Source: Archaeoglobales archaeon
Lineage (GTDB): Archaea; Halobacteriota; Archaeoglobi; Archaeoglobales; Archaeoglobaceae
Direction: 5' to 3'
Assembly: GCA_030055595.1 (NCBI GenBank)
Contig: JASFYH010000004.1
Location: 1-64,000 of the forward strand
Length of the DNA: 64,000 bases
Shown: positions 1 through 8,836 of the stretch, piece after piece
Layout of the letters: the number at the start of each line of letters is the position of its first letter
How positions within the stretch are numbered: position 1 is the first letter of the stretch
The notes under the pieces: model-generated
The model's database searches: none
Told to the model about the DNA's origin: nothing
The model's input: the letters and a program-made list of their open reading frames with translations, nothing else
Program-made: the position numbers and the translations under genes

Positions 1-341
1 ATCGTCTTGTTCGATTTACTTCCTTTTTCCAGTTCTGTAACGTTGAACTCTATTAAAACGGGTTTATTGAAAGATTCAGCATTTGATAAGAGCTCATATG
101 AAACCAAGACTTTTCCAATCTGTGGTTTTGGAGTTTGAGAAGGTTTGGCTATCTCAACTTTCTGCGTTGAAGAAAAAGTGTTTTCTGCAATCCTTACCGA
201 GAAAGAGCTGTCAGGCAAAGAAATCGTTGCACCTTCTGCAGAGACTTCCTTTGAAACCAAGACTTCCTTTTGACTTCCGACACAACCGCTTAAGAAAAGA
301 GAAATCACTACGAGTCCCAACAAAACCAGTTCTCTTATCAT
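1..341 (-). CDS. Partial lipoprotein, C-terminus beyond left edge
   Basis: This reading frame runs leftward off the window, with about 113 codons visible. It starts with ATG at 341-339 after a GGTGGGTGA ribosome-binding site. Residues 4-17 are hydrophobic and are followed by a lipobox (LSGC, Cys20), so the product is probably exported and lipid-anchored. The mature part seen is Ser/Thr/Lys rich with short beta-type stretches, including a Thr-Pro rich piece near residue 70. I do not recognise the family and the C-terminus is missing. Confidence 0.72.
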   Translation of the reverse strand, partial: MIRELVLLGLVVISLFLSGCVGSQKEVLVSKEVSAEGATISLPDSSFSVRIAENTFSSTQKVEIAKPSQTPKPQIGKVLVSYELLSNAESFNKPVLIEFNVTELEKGSKSNKT

Positions 342-454
342 TCACCCACCTATTGTTGATTTCAAAGCATTCGATTTCCGAATACATATACCTTGCGCAG
401 TAGTTCTGGGAATAGAAAACGCAAAGCAAAGTCGATTGCAGTTTTAAAGGCTAA

Positions 455-747
455 CTAAACCAATTTAACACCTCTGGCTTTCGTAATTTCCAGAATTCTT
501 CTATAGCTTTCGTTTTTCGCAATATGGAGGTGCAAAACAATTCCAAGATTCAACAAAGAAATCATTTCATCTTCAAGTAATTCAAACCAGTCCAAGTTTT
601 CCCCGGGAACGATCAGAAGATCCAGATCCGATTCATCTGTGACACCAAAACCATCGACGATGGAACCAAAAACGTAGGCTTCAAGAGCTTTTTCCTTATC
701 GATTCAACGATGTCGGCAACGTCGTTTAAACTCAGGATTTTGATCAT
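455..747 (-). pseudogene. Frameshifted MNT-type nucleotidyltransferase (antitoxin partner of HEPN)
   Basis: The ATG at 747-745 overlaps the stop of the upstream HEPN gene (ATGA), which is the usual HEPN-MNT layout. The first frame reads MIKILSLNDVADIVESI. After about position 690-702 the homology continues in another frame as KALEAYVFGSIVDGFG and then DESDLDLLIVP, which is the GSx(n)DxD motif of minimal nucleotidyltransferases. The second frame runs to TAG at 457-455. One missing or extra base near the GGAAAAAG run explains the shift. In this family the MNT protein neutralises the HEPN RNase, in some cases by AMPylating it. It could be a true mutation or a base-calling error. Confidence 0.75.
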
Positions 748-1097
748 ACCAACCCTTTCAAAGCTCTATAAACCTCTTCAACGATCTCGATGTCTTTTTC
801 TTCTACACTTACGATCACACCATAATCACCGCTCTCTCTCAGGCTCTGCAGCCTTGATATAAGGCCAATAACCCTCTCATGAACTCCGAGCTGCTCTCTC
901 ATTTTCCAAATGCGGGCAATTAAACCTGAATGAGTCTTCGGGATCTCGATCCCATTTTTTAAAAGAATAGCATAACACAGATGAATTATCGCATGGTGTC
1001 TGCTTGAAATCGCATCCTGGATCAATCCCTCTTTTTTAAGGATCAGGAACGCCTTGTAGGCATTTTCAGCCCTTTGAACGTGGAGTTCGTATTCCAC
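744..1097 (-). CDS. HEPN domain protein (UPF0332-like), putative toxin of a HEPN-MNT pair
   Basis: This is a small all-helical protein of about 117 residues. Residues 29-60 carry the UPF0332/HEPN signature: AISSRHHAIIH, then LLKNGIEIPKTHSG. Arg33 and His39 could be the Rx4-6H RNase pair. A TTG at 1112 would give a longer form, but a TATA-like box (1117-1125) lies 24 nt before the GTG at 1097, which fits a leaderless start there. The gene overlaps the broken nucleotidyltransferase by 4 nt. HEPN-MNT pairs are toxin-antitoxin modules, and here the antitoxin side is disrupted. Confidence 0.75.
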   Translation of the reverse strand: MEYELHVQRAENAYKAFLILKKEGLIQDAISSRHHAIIHLCYAILLKNGIEIPKTHSGLIARIWKMREQLGVHERVIGLISRLQSLRESGDYGVIVSVEEKDIEIVEEVYRALKGLV

Positions 1098-1116
1098 AGA
1101 AAGAGTTTGCAAAAAA

Positions 1117-1125
1117 GTTTATAGA
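1117..1125 (-). promoter_or_regulatory. TATA-like box for HEPN gene
   Basis: On the minus strand the sequence reads TCTATAAAC. Its centre is about 24 nt before the GTG at 1097, the spacing seen for many leaderless genes in this window. Confidence 0.4.
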
Positions 1126-1213
1126 TTTTTTGTTCTGTGATTGATAAAATTCTGACAAAATTTAAAACGAAAAATTTTTATTTTATTAACACTCCTTTAA
1201 GCTGGTGATTTCC

Positions 1214-4200
1214 ATGAGAATTGGAGCGCTCTTAGCTCTATTGTTTATTAGCCTCGCTCCAGTTCTTGCTGTTGATGTGGATAAATGCATGGAAATAACC
1301 CAAAGCGGATACTACAGGCTTGTAAAGGATATTTCAGGGGTTTTAAGCGGTAAGAATTACTGTATAGGAATCTTTGCGAATGATGTTGTTTTAGATGGGC
1401 AGGGATACTCGCTTACCGAAACAGGCAGTGGGAAGGGAATTTTTGTTCAGGCTGACAACGTTACGATAAAAAATGTCATCGTTTCTAGATATTATTACGG
1501 CATCTATCTCGAATCTTCCAGCAACAACAACACCATTGCTGACAATAGTATCTCGAACAACAATGGGATTGGAATCTATCTCGGGGAGTCCAGCAACAAC
1601 ATCATAGCTAACAACAGTTTTACAAACTGCGGTCTTCTCCTTGTTTATGATTCATACAACAACAGAGTTGAGAACAACTATGTAAACGGAAAACCGCTCG
1701 TTTATCTTGAGAACGCTTCCAATCAAATAATTAGCAACGCTGGACAGGTAATCCTTGTAAATTCGAATAACATTACAATAAGAGATCTCGTTATCTCGAA
1801 CACAACAGTTGGAATAGAGCTCTGGAAGTCTTCGGACATTAGAATAATTAACAACAATTTCTCGAACAATGTGGGTGTAATCTTTCTCGCGTATTCCAGC
1901 AACAATACCATAGCTAACAACACTATCTTGAAAAATTGGTATGGAGTCGCTCTCAAGTATTCCAGCAACAACACCATAGCTAACAATACTATTTCGAACA
2001 ATGCGGCTGGGATCGAACTCTATTATTCCAGCAACAACACCATAGCTAACAATACTATCTTGAAAAATTGGGCTGGAATCAATCTCGAGAGTTCCAGCAA
2101 CAACAATACTATAGCTAACAATATTATCTCGAACAATGAATATGGAATCGATCTCGATTCTTCTAACAACATCCTAGCTAACAATATTATCTCGAACAAT
2201 AAGTATGGAATCAATCTCTGGCGTTCCAGCAACAACATTATAATTAACAATAGTATCTCAAACAATTGGTATGGAGTCTATCTCGAGAGTTCCAGCAACA
2301 ACAATACTATAGCTAACAATATTATCTCGAACAATAATGAATATGGAATCGAGCTCGGGATTTCCAGCAACAACCTCATCTACAACAACCTTTTCAACAA
2401 TACGCAGAACTTCTATATCTACAATTCTCAGAACACATGGAACACAACCTTACAGCAAGGAACAAACATCCTTGGTGGCAATTGGCTTGGCGGTAACGCT
2501 TGGCTTAAGCCTGATGGAACTGGTTACTCGCAGACTTGCAAAGACACAGAAGAGCCAATAGGGATCTGCGATGAACCTTATAGGATAGATAGCAACAACA
2601 TCGATTATCTACCGCTTAAAGCTACCGATATTTCAGTTCCAACTCCTACACCACCAACTACTCCGCCCACCACCCCACCCACAACTCCCACACCAACAAC
2701 TACACCCACTCCAACACCCACACCAACTAAACCTACAGCAGTCAAGTTTAGGGGTTTTGTCGAGTTGGTAGATGCAAATCCTATTAATCCAATTGAATAC
2801 CCTGGTTATTGGCGATTGAAAGTTTTGGAGGTTTTGGAGGGGGAAATTGATATAGAAGAGGAAGTAAATGTTATATATAATCCCAAATACGCAGATAATG
2901 CTTTTATCCCGATAGAAGGTATAAAGATAGAACCAGTCGAAAAGAATGACCTAGCTGAAGTCTATGGGGTATATTATGCTGAAACTCGAACTGTCAAACT
3001 TGATTCCGGTGAACATTATCTTGTAAAAATATATCCGAAAATTAAAATATTCGATTTGAACACAAAAGAAGAGCTTAAAGTAGCCCCCCTATATAGACCG
3101 TTCGGAATATCTATCCAATTAATAAACTCTTTTGACAGAATTGCAAATTATAAAATAAGCTTAGAAGAAAGAGTTGGATTTATCGCTGGAAATAATTATG
3201 GAGATGGTGACGAAATTGTGACTGTAACTTTGAAGCCAGGGGAGAGCGTTTTAATAGAGTTTTCAGCAGAGGTTTACGGTCTCCCAAGGAAAGTTGACTA
3301 TGCTCACATTAGGATATACGAGGGGGATAGGCTGGTTGAAAACATCTGGCATCCGATTGAGCTTAAGTTAGACTATGTTACAATCGAAACTCTTCTGTTC
3401 AATCCATACGTTAAAGTAAATCAAGATTTGCTACTTAAGACAGTCCTTGTTTATGATTTAACTTATAGCACAAAAGTCGAAGCGAGAATTGTAGTGGATG
3501 GAAAGATAGTCAAAAGGGAAGATGTTTTCTTAGATGGTTCAGGAAAACAAATTTTAGACATAAAGATTCCAGGAGAAGTTTTTAAAGAGATTGGCTTCAA
3601 GCCCATAAAATTCTCAATTTACACTTTTCTACCGGAAAAGGGTTGGATTGAGTATGACATATCTGAGCCCGCGAAGGATGTTGGAATAATGATTGTGACG
3701 AACAAGGAGTTCACTGTTCAAGTAGTTTCAGCAGAATCAAGCTTTGAAGGAATCTCGATCACTGGAGGTAACATATACATGGAATATGGAGGAAATAAAT
3801 ACTTGGCTCTTTACTTAAGAAACACTAAGGATTTTAATTGTGCAATGATAAAGGATGATTATGAAAAGCTAAAATGTCTTTCAAAAATGCATGGTTGGGT
3901 TGTTTTTGAATATGAAAAATTTGAGCCAGTAAAAGACGATTCTCTTCATAAAGAACTTGCTTTTATATCAGAAATAGCATATAAGCGACTTGGGATATAT
4001 TCTCCAAACTGCTTGAAGAGCTCCATTGAAATTTTCAAAAACATGGCAAAAAATGCAATAGTTCTCACAACTCTTGAAGCTATTTCAAATGCTCTTATAA
4101 AAGTTATTAAGACTTTGATAACGATTGCATTTCCTCCCTATGGTATATATATAGAAGCAGTTGAAGCGATCGATGTCTCAACAAAATCTGTCCTTGATTG

Positions 4201-5221
4201 CTTGGTAGAATTGGATATCCCTGAGTCAATTAAAGTAGTTTTTGACAAATTTGGGATTGATGTGGATTATTTTCTGAACAATCTTGCAATTGTACTGCTT
4301 GAGAATTCGACAAAGAAGCTTGAAAAGGCAAATGAGTTGCTTTTGGTAGATAGAAGTATTATGGAGGGTTCGATGAGCGTCAAAGGAGAGGAAGTATTGG
4401 AATTCTATAGCTATTACTCAGAAGGCTGGCCGACAGCTTCTGCAGCTTACAGATTTTTAGTCATTAGATTCAGCGATGAATGGAAGATCTTCAAAAATGC
4501 TGTGCAAGAACTGATCGGGATCTCTGTTCATGATATTTACAATAAATTAATTGAGCTTATAGAAAGAGGAGATGAATCTTCAAGTCTGTTTAAGAGAGTT
4601 GCAGTTGAAAGATACTTGATGAAGCTTAATGAGGAGTTCGTCAAGGATAATTCAATTGACTTTAGAAATGCATTGATGAAAAATATAGAAAGCTCTTATC
4701 TGATCAAAGTTGAAGAACCTAAGGGACAGAAGAAGCTTTTAATGACCATTTACGATTCGATCGGGAGATCCACAGGACATGATAGCGCTAAAAAAATGCG
4801 CGCCGAAATTCCGAACTCTATGTGCATAGAGCTTGGATTTGAAACCGTGGTAATGGTGCCTGCAAACGATACTTACAGCATAGTGATAGATGCTTCGATG
4901 GCCGAAGAAGAAGTAGAGAATTACAACTTGACCGTTATGAAATTCATTGAGGGTGTTGTTGTTGAATCAGATCGTATTTCGGCGAGTGTTTCTAAAGGTG
5001 AGAGATTAGGATATAATCTCTTGAGTGAAGAATCAGGGAGTATGATCATAACAACTACGAATGTCATAACAACCACGAATGTTCCACCACTACAACCGAA
5101 AACCCCAACAATAACCCAAGCAACTCCTGATAGGAAACCTTTCATTCCTGGGTTTGAAATCGTGTTTGCAATTGCTGGACTCATACTAATAACCTATTTT
5201 GTGAGAATTAGAAAAATCTAG
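1214..5221 (+). CDS. Large secreted beta-helix (NosD/PbH1) protein with PGF-CTERM-like anchor
   Basis: The 1335-residue product has a signal peptide at residues 1-19, with cleavage likely after PVLA. About 14 right-handed beta-helix turns fill residues 85-395, full of SSNNTIANNTI-type repeats as in NosD/periplasmic copper-binding and carbohydrate-active families. A Pro/Thr linker covers about 475-510, followed by roughly 780 residues that I do not recognise. The C-terminus has a Thr-rich stretch, then PGF (1312-1314), a hydrophobic helix and RIRK. This is the layout of PGF-CTERM archaeosortase substrates. The ATG at 1214 is preferred over the GTG at 1205 because GGTGAT lies just before it. 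It is probably a surface protein. Confidence 0.85.
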   Translation: MRIGALLALLFISLAPVLAVDVDKCMEITQSGYYRLVKDISGVLSGKNYCIGIFANDVVLDGQGYSLTETGSGKGIFVQADNVTIKNVIVSRYYYGIYLESSSNNNTIADNSISNNNGIGIYLGESSNNIIANNSFTNCGLLLVYDSYNNRVENNYVNGKPLVYLENASNQIISNAGQVILVNSNNITIRDLVISNTTVGIELWKSSDIRIINNNFSNNVGVIFLAYSSNNTIANNTILKNWYGVALKYSSNNTIANNTISNNAAGIELYYSSNNTIANNTILKNWAGINLESSSNNNTIANNIISNNEYGIDLDSSNNILANNIISNNKYGINLWRSSNNIIINNSISNNWYGVYLESSSNNNTIANNIISNNNEYGIELGISSNNLIYNNLFNNTQNFYIYNSQNTWNTTLQQGTNILGGNWLGGNAWLKPDGTGYSQTCKDTEEPIGICDEPYRIDSNNIDYLPLKATDISVPTPTPPTTPPTTPPTTPTPTTTPTPTPTPTKPTAVKFRGFVELVDANPINPIEYPGYWRLKVLEVLEGEIDIEEEVNVIYNPKYADNAFIPIEGIKIEPVEKNDLAEVYGVYYAETRTVKLDSGEHYLVKIYPKIKIFDLNTKEELKVAPLYRPFGISIQLINSFDRIANYKISLEERVGFIAGNNYGDGDEIVTVTLKPGESVLIEFSAEVYGLPRKVDYAHIRIYEGDRLVENIWHPIELKLDYVTIETLLFNPYVKVNQDLLLKTVLVYDLTYSTKVEARIVVDGKIVKREDVFLDGSGKQILDIKIPGEVFKEIGFKPIKFSIYTFLPEKGWIEYDISEPAKDVGIMIVTNKEFTVQVVSAESSFEGISITGGNIYMEYGGNKYLALYLRNTKDFNCAMIKDDYEKLKCLSKMHGWVVFEYEKFEPVKDDSLHKELAFISEIAYKRLGIYSPNCLKSSIEIFKNMAKNAIVLTTLEAISNALIKVIKTLITIAFPPYGIYIEAVEAIDVSTKSVLDCLVELDIPESIKVVFDKFGIDVDYFLNNLAIVLLENSTKKLEKANELLLVDRSIMEGSMSVKGEEVLEFYSYYSEGWPTASAAYRFLVIRFSDEWKIFKNAVQELIGISVHDIYNKLIELIERGDESSSLFKRVAVERYLMKLNEEFVKDNSIDFRNALMKNIESSYLIKVEEPKGQKKLLMTIYDSIGRSTGHDSAKKMRAEIPNSMCIELGFETVVMVPANDTYSIVIDASMAEEEVENYNLTVMKFIEGVVVESDRISASVSKGERLGYNLLSEESGSMIITTTNVITTTNVPPLQPKTPTITQATPDRKPFIPGFEIVFAIAGLILITYFVRIRKI
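1895..2355 (+). repeat. Tandem ~70-75 bp repeats encoding beta-helix coils
   Basis: Near-identical units built on TCCAGCAACAACACCATAGC plus AACAATAYTATCTCGAACAAT recur about every 72-75 bp inside the beta-helix gene. Each unit encodes one helical turn. The near-identity at DNA level, including synonymous positions, suggests recent duplication or gene conversion. More diverged units extend upstream to about 1500. Confidence 0.85.
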
Positions 5222-5342
5222 CACCATTCCAAAGACTTCAAAAATTCTCATTTTTAACTATTGTTATTATTTTGAAAATCTAATATTAATCTAAAGATCT
5301 CCAATAGCAGACTTGGGCTTGGCGAAAATGCGCTTTATTTGA

Positions 5343-5638
5343 ACCAAACTCCGAATTAGGATAGCAGCTTTTGATGCGGCTGGAAACTACAGCGGAGCCC
5401 TTTATTACATGAACGCGATTGAAGAGTTTCGACCACGTCTTGAATGGATCGTAAAAGATAAACATGGCTTGTCATCATATCTAGATGAGCCTTGGAATAG
5501 CATGTTTAAACATGTTAGGGCGATCGTGATGCTTGACTACTGCTCTTGGAAAATATGCTGAAGTGGCTAAAGATCTTAACTACTGCGAGAATGACTATGA
5601 AGGGCATAAATCTTTCAAAAATTTTTTAGACCTTCGAG
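5343..5638 (+). pseudogene. Decayed coding sequence, family unknown
   Basis: The 429-bp gap between the beta-helix gene and the radical SAM gene contains coding-like sequence in two frames. From 5343 one frame reads IAAFDAAGNYSGALYYMNAI and goes on to HVRAIVMLDYC before a TGA near 5560. From 5533 a second frame continues TTALGKYAEVAKDLNYC and then ENDYEGHKSFKNFLDLRANK. The two join if one base is lost near 5530. There is no clear start codon. I do not recognise the family. The end of this remnant holds the TATA-like box of the next gene. Confidence 0.4.
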
Positions 5639-5650
5639 CCAATAAGTTGT

Positions 5651-6514
5651 GTGAGATACGAAGAACCAGTATTTCGACCGCCAAGCGAGGCTTACAGCCT
5701 AATAATTCAGGCTACTATAGGCTGTTCATGGAATAAGTGCACATTCTGCGGAATGTATAAAATGAAGAAGTTCCGTGTTCGTGAGCTTGAAGAAGTGAAG
5801 GAGGATTTCAGAATTGCAAAGAAGTTCTATGGCAACGTAGAAAGAGTTTTCCTCGCAGACGGTAATGCTTTAACCGCAGAGACTGATTTTCTACTTGAGA
5901 TCGCAAATTATGCGAACAGCCTTTTCAGGCTTGAAAGGATAAGCTGTTACGCAAATCCAATGGATCTGCTGGATAAGAGCAAAGAAGAACTTAAAGCACT
6001 CAGAAAAGCGGGAATAAAGCTACTATACGTAGGCATAGAAAGCGGAGACGACGAGATCCTTGCGAAGATCAGAAAAGGTGCAAGCTCTGAGGAAATTTAT
6101 GAAGCTTGCAAAAAGGCTCATGAATGCGGTTTCGACTTATCTGTGACTGTGCTGACCGGCATCGGCGGTAGAGGAAAGATGAGAGACAACGCCATTAACA
6201 CTGCAAAGCTTTTAAATCGAATTCAGCCTAAATACACTGGAGTTTTGACCTATATGCCCGTTCCGAACACGGCTCTTCATGTTAAGATAGAAAGGGGAGA
6301 ATTTGAACTGCCAAATGCCATTGAAAATCTGCGGGAATTGAGGATGCTCGTAGAGAACCTTGAGGCGAAGACGATCTTTAGATGCAATCATGCTTCAAAC
6401 TATCTGCCGATGAGGGGAAATCTGCCTGAAGATAAACTAAAGATCCTGAAAACGATCGACTACGCACTCGCCAATCCACGGGTGCTAAAGCCTGAGTGGC
6501 TTAGGGGTCTTTAG
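5651..6514 (+). CDS. Radical SAM protein, COG1032/Elp3-like fold
   Basis: The N-terminus (MRYEEPVFRPPSEA) and the GCSWNKCTFCGMY cluster-binding motif (Cys25, Cys30, Cys33) match the archaeal/bacterial radical SAM family with a Cx4Cx2C loop that binds 4Fe-4S and SAM. Later motifs include YVGIESGDDEIL and TVLTGIGG, typical of the SAM-binding barrel. The substrate is unknown. The start is GTG without a Shine-Dalgarno. A TATA-like ATTTTTTAG at 5621-5629 lies 26 nt upstream. Length (287 aa) is normal. Both flanks are decayed DNA, so the gene sits alone. Confidence 0.85.
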   Translation: MRYEEPVFRPPSEAYSLIIQATIGCSWNKCTFCGMYKMKKFRVRELEEVKEDFRIAKKFYGNVERVFLADGNALTAETDFLLEIANYANSLFRLERISCYANPMDLLDKSKEELKALRKAGIKLLYVGIESGDDEILAKIRKGASSEEIYEACKKAHECGFDLSVTVLTGIGGRGKMRDNAINTAKLLNRIQPKYTGVLTYMPVPNTALHVKIERGEFELPNAIENLRELRMLVENLEAKTIFRCNHASNYLPMRGNLPEDKLKILKTIDYALANPRVLKPEWLRGL

Positions 6515-6932
6515 AATTTTGGTAAGACTCGGACATTCTATCAGCTTTATCCATTACTCTGAATAATTTTTAGATCCAAAAAATACTTAACACAGCAAAT
6601 CTGAGAGTTGTGTGGAATGAGAACCTTCGGTGATCATCTCTGCCTACACGTCTGAGAGACTCCAAGCAATTTTCAATGTTTAGAATCGATTAAAAATCAG
6701 ACCTTTCAACCTAAGAGGTGTTAATGATATCATAGACGATGATACATATGCAGAGCCCTGCTGGTTCAAAAACCTCACGAAAAATTTCAAATATGAGACT
6801 GTTTGGGTAGTAGGCGGTAAGGTTGAACCAGAATTCGAGATCTAGACCAAAATGGCTTCCTGAAGAAAAAGCCATAAGGTTATATATGAACCTTCAGCAA
6901 TCGTGTATCACAAAGTCCCTGAAAGTATTTTA
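6515..6932. other. Non-coding or decayed stretch
   Basis: No intact gene is visible. One short open frame (about 6684-6845, plus strand) reads RPFNLRGVNDIIDDDTYAEP, then CWFKNLTKNFKYETVWVVGG and a stop. It has no convincing start codon or ribosome-binding site. It looks like the C-terminal remnant of a lost gene. No tRNA-like or strong hairpin structure was seen. Confidence 0.35.
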
Positions 6933-7442
6933 TTATCTTAAATGACGTCTCTCAGTCATGGATCCTGCTTTGCAAGCTCTTATTCGTCTTTGGTGGTCAA
7001 ATACTCTGCATGTCAATAAGTCCAATTCAACTCTTCTTCCCAATATAAGTTCAATCGCTTCTTCTATCTCCTTAACAATTTCTGCTGATGGCTTCAAGTC
7101 CTCTTTAAGCTTTACATTTTTGCAGAAGTTGTCGACGTAAATAAAGAATTCCTCACCTTCGAACTCAAACAAAGCCCTATCTTCACCTTTTTTCAGTATT
7201 GAAAAGGGATAGAGCTTACATACCACCGGTTTTAGGCTTCCCAGAGAGCAAAGGTTTCGCCTCTGGAACGGGCAAAGCTTTCCAATCTTCTTTATGTAAA
7301 ATCTTCCCGCCTTTTCTTCTATAAATCCCGTATTTCTGAGCTTCAGGTATTCGTATGCTCTCAGCCTCACCCGATACTCCTTACAACAATCCCCACAAGC
7401 GTCGCAGTGCCACGAAGCTACAAGCCTCCATGGCACGTGCAT
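6933..7442 (-). CDS. YkgJ-family cysteine cluster protein
   Basis: Residues 13-20 read CDACGDCC, the CxxCxxCC signature of the YkgJ/UPF0153 zinc- or iron-chelating family. Further conserved cysteines follow in LCPFQRRNLC and VVCKLYPF. The family function is unknown. A TATA-like AAATTTAAG on the minus strand about 27 nt before the ATG at 7442 supports this start. The last about 25 residues are Arg-rich and may be a variable tail. Length is typical (169 aa). Confidence 0.85.
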   Translation of the reverse strand: MHVPWRLVASWHCDACGDCCKEYRVRLRAYEYLKLRNTGFIEEKAGRFYIKKIGKLCPFQRRNLCSLGSLKPVVCKLYPFSILKKGEDRALFEFEGEEFFIYVDNFCKNVKLKEDLKPSAEIVKEIEEAIELILGRRVELDLLTCRVFDHQRRIRACKAGSMTERRHLR

Positions 7443-7526
7443 AGATCAAATAGAGGTTAGAGCTTAAATTTCTTATTCAAAAACTTTTGAGGGATAGAGC
7501 TTTATTTTATCCCGTAAAATAAGATC

Positions 7527-8096
7527 ATGGACAAAAAGCTTGAAGATCATCTGCTTGCAGAGGAATTAAAAAAGATCGCAGAAAAAGATTTAGAATTGGC
7601 TGAAAAACTCGCTGGGAGCATTCAGGATCCAGAAGCAAAGGTGATGGCTTTTTTAAATCTCTACATGATTTCCAAAAAGCAGGATTTCTTAGATAAAGCC
7701 ATTAAGAATGCCAGAAGCGATGGCGATTATCTAAGAATTGTTGAGATCACCGGTTTGGACTTAGCAGAGAGCATAAAAGACCTTTATAAGCGAGATCTCG
7801 CTTATGCGTCTCTTTTTGAAAGAACGTGCGACTTCAATTATTCTGAAAAGATCAAAGACAAGAAAATACTCTCAGCGAGCATGAAAAGGGTCTCTGAGAA
7901 GCTTGGATCTCCAGAAAACTTAAAAGTTGCGAGGAGAATTCCAGATGCTTACTATCGATGCTTGGCTTTGGTTGAGATCTCAGAAAAAGAAAAAATAGAT
8001 CTTAGAGCAGAAATATTGGATTCTCTGAATGCAATAGAGAACATCTGGCTAAGAAAATGGCTTGAAGCTCGGCTGAAAGCGAATTCAAAGCTCTAA
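7527..8096 (+). CDS. All-helical hypothetical protein
   Basis: This 189-residue soluble protein is rich in Lys, Glu, Leu and Ala, with a repeated pattern of about 25-30 residues (for example EKDLELAEKLAGSI and KDLYKRDLAYASLFE) that suggests stacked helical hairpins such as TPR/HEAT-like repeats. It has no catalytic motif, signal or membrane segment. A TATA-like TTTATTTTATCC lies about 23 nt before the ATG. I do not recognise a named family. Similar helical proteins are common in Archaeoglobales, but this is a recollection, not a search. Confidence 0.7.
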   Translation: MDKKLEDHLLAEELKKIAEKDLELAEKLAGSIQDPEAKVMAFLNLYMISKKQDFLDKAIKNARSDGDYLRIVEITGLDLAESIKDLYKRDLAYASLFERTCDFNYSEKIKDKKILSASMKRVSEKLGSPENLKVARRIPDAYYRCLALVEISEKEKIDLRAEILDSLNAIENIWLRKWLEARLKANSKL

Positions 8097-8111
8097 TAAA
8101 AATTTAAGAGG

Positions 8112-8324
8112 CTAATTACATTCAAACGACTCTGCGATTTTGATCAGATCTTCTTCGCTTAGCTCAGATGAAATTCGAATGTAGATATCTTTGCATTTGA
8201 ATTGGAAGCTGTTTGCGGGGAGATCGTATTTTGGATCTTCTGGAATTTGCGGAACCACTTCTGATGCTTTTTGCTGTAAACAGCAACAAAGAATGATTGC
8301 AAGGATCAGCAGAGCGATTCGCAC
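8112..8324 (-). CDS. Small lipoprotein
   Basis: This is a 70-residue protein with a hydrophobic N-terminus (residues 3-12) ending in three consecutive cysteines at 13-15 followed by LQQ, which can act as a lipobox. The mature part is short, with one more Cys pair (CKDIYIRI, and Cys69 near the end). The gene is divergent from the next membrane protein and converges on the helical protein at its left. No family is recognised. Confidence 0.55.
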   Translation of the reverse strand: MRIALLILAIILCCCLQQKASEVVPQIPEDPKYDLPANSFQFKCKDIYIRISSELSEEDLIKIAESFECN

Positions 8325-8398
8325 AGAATAATTCCGGTATAGGGGAATATATCCTTTATGATGAAAAAATTAATTTGCAGGCTTCGCAAAGAAGCGAT

Positions 8399-8764
8399 AT
8401 GCGTTCTCAGACTAAGTGGGGTCTGGCTTTCATAATTCTTGGCTTTTTGCTTCTGCCCCTCTTTTTGCCCCTCACGCTGTTATATTCTGTTCCCCTGATC
8501 GCCATTGGTTTGGCGTTGATATTATTTAGGTATGGCAAAGACATCTCAGCGCTTTTCAAGAACATCGTTGGCGGTGAAATTCAGGAATACACCGAAATGC
8601 TGTCTGAGGCAAGAAAAGAAGCCCTGAACAGGATGATCAAGAATGCAAAGGAGCTTGGAGCGGATGCTGTTTTAAACGTCAGATTTGCAACTTCTCAAAC
8701 CATGGCGGGAGCAGCGGAGCTTTTGTCTTATGGAACTGCGGTTAAGCTGAAAAAGAAATATTAG
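8399..8764 (+). CDS. Membrane protein with YbjQ/UPF0145-like heavy-metal-binding-fold domain
   Basis: About 121 residues. Two hydrophobic segments span about 8-43 (WGLAFIILGFLLLPLF and LIAIGLALILF). Residues 55-118 (GGEIQEYTEMLSEARKEAL, then GADAVLNVRFATS) match the YbjQ/UPF0145 domain, whose role is unknown. A TTG at 8297 would extend the frame, but that would overlap the divergent lipoprotein start. The ATG at 8399 begins just before the first membrane segment. The 74-bp gap to the divergent gene holds TATA-like sequences. Confidence 0.75.
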   Translation: MRSQTKWGLAFIILGFLLLPLFLPLTLLYSVPLIAIGLALILFRYGKDISALFKNIVGGEIQEYTEMLSEARKEALNRMIKNAKELGADAVLNVRFATSQTMAGAAELLSYGTAVKLKKKY

Positions 8765-8836
8765 GTGATATACACATAGAGGGAGTCTTTGGTCTGTGAA
8801 CGGATTGAGATTTTGTAAAAATTTTAAAATTTTATT

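Noticed and set aside
1723..2265. Minus-strand open frames with Leu/Ile-rich repeats
   Set aside because: These are antisense shadows of the beta-helix repeat coding sequence.
1500..2360. Regular direct repeats that could suggest a CRISPR array
   Set aside because: They lie in one long open frame with signal peptide, there are no unique spacers, and they encode beta-helix coils. No cas genes are near.
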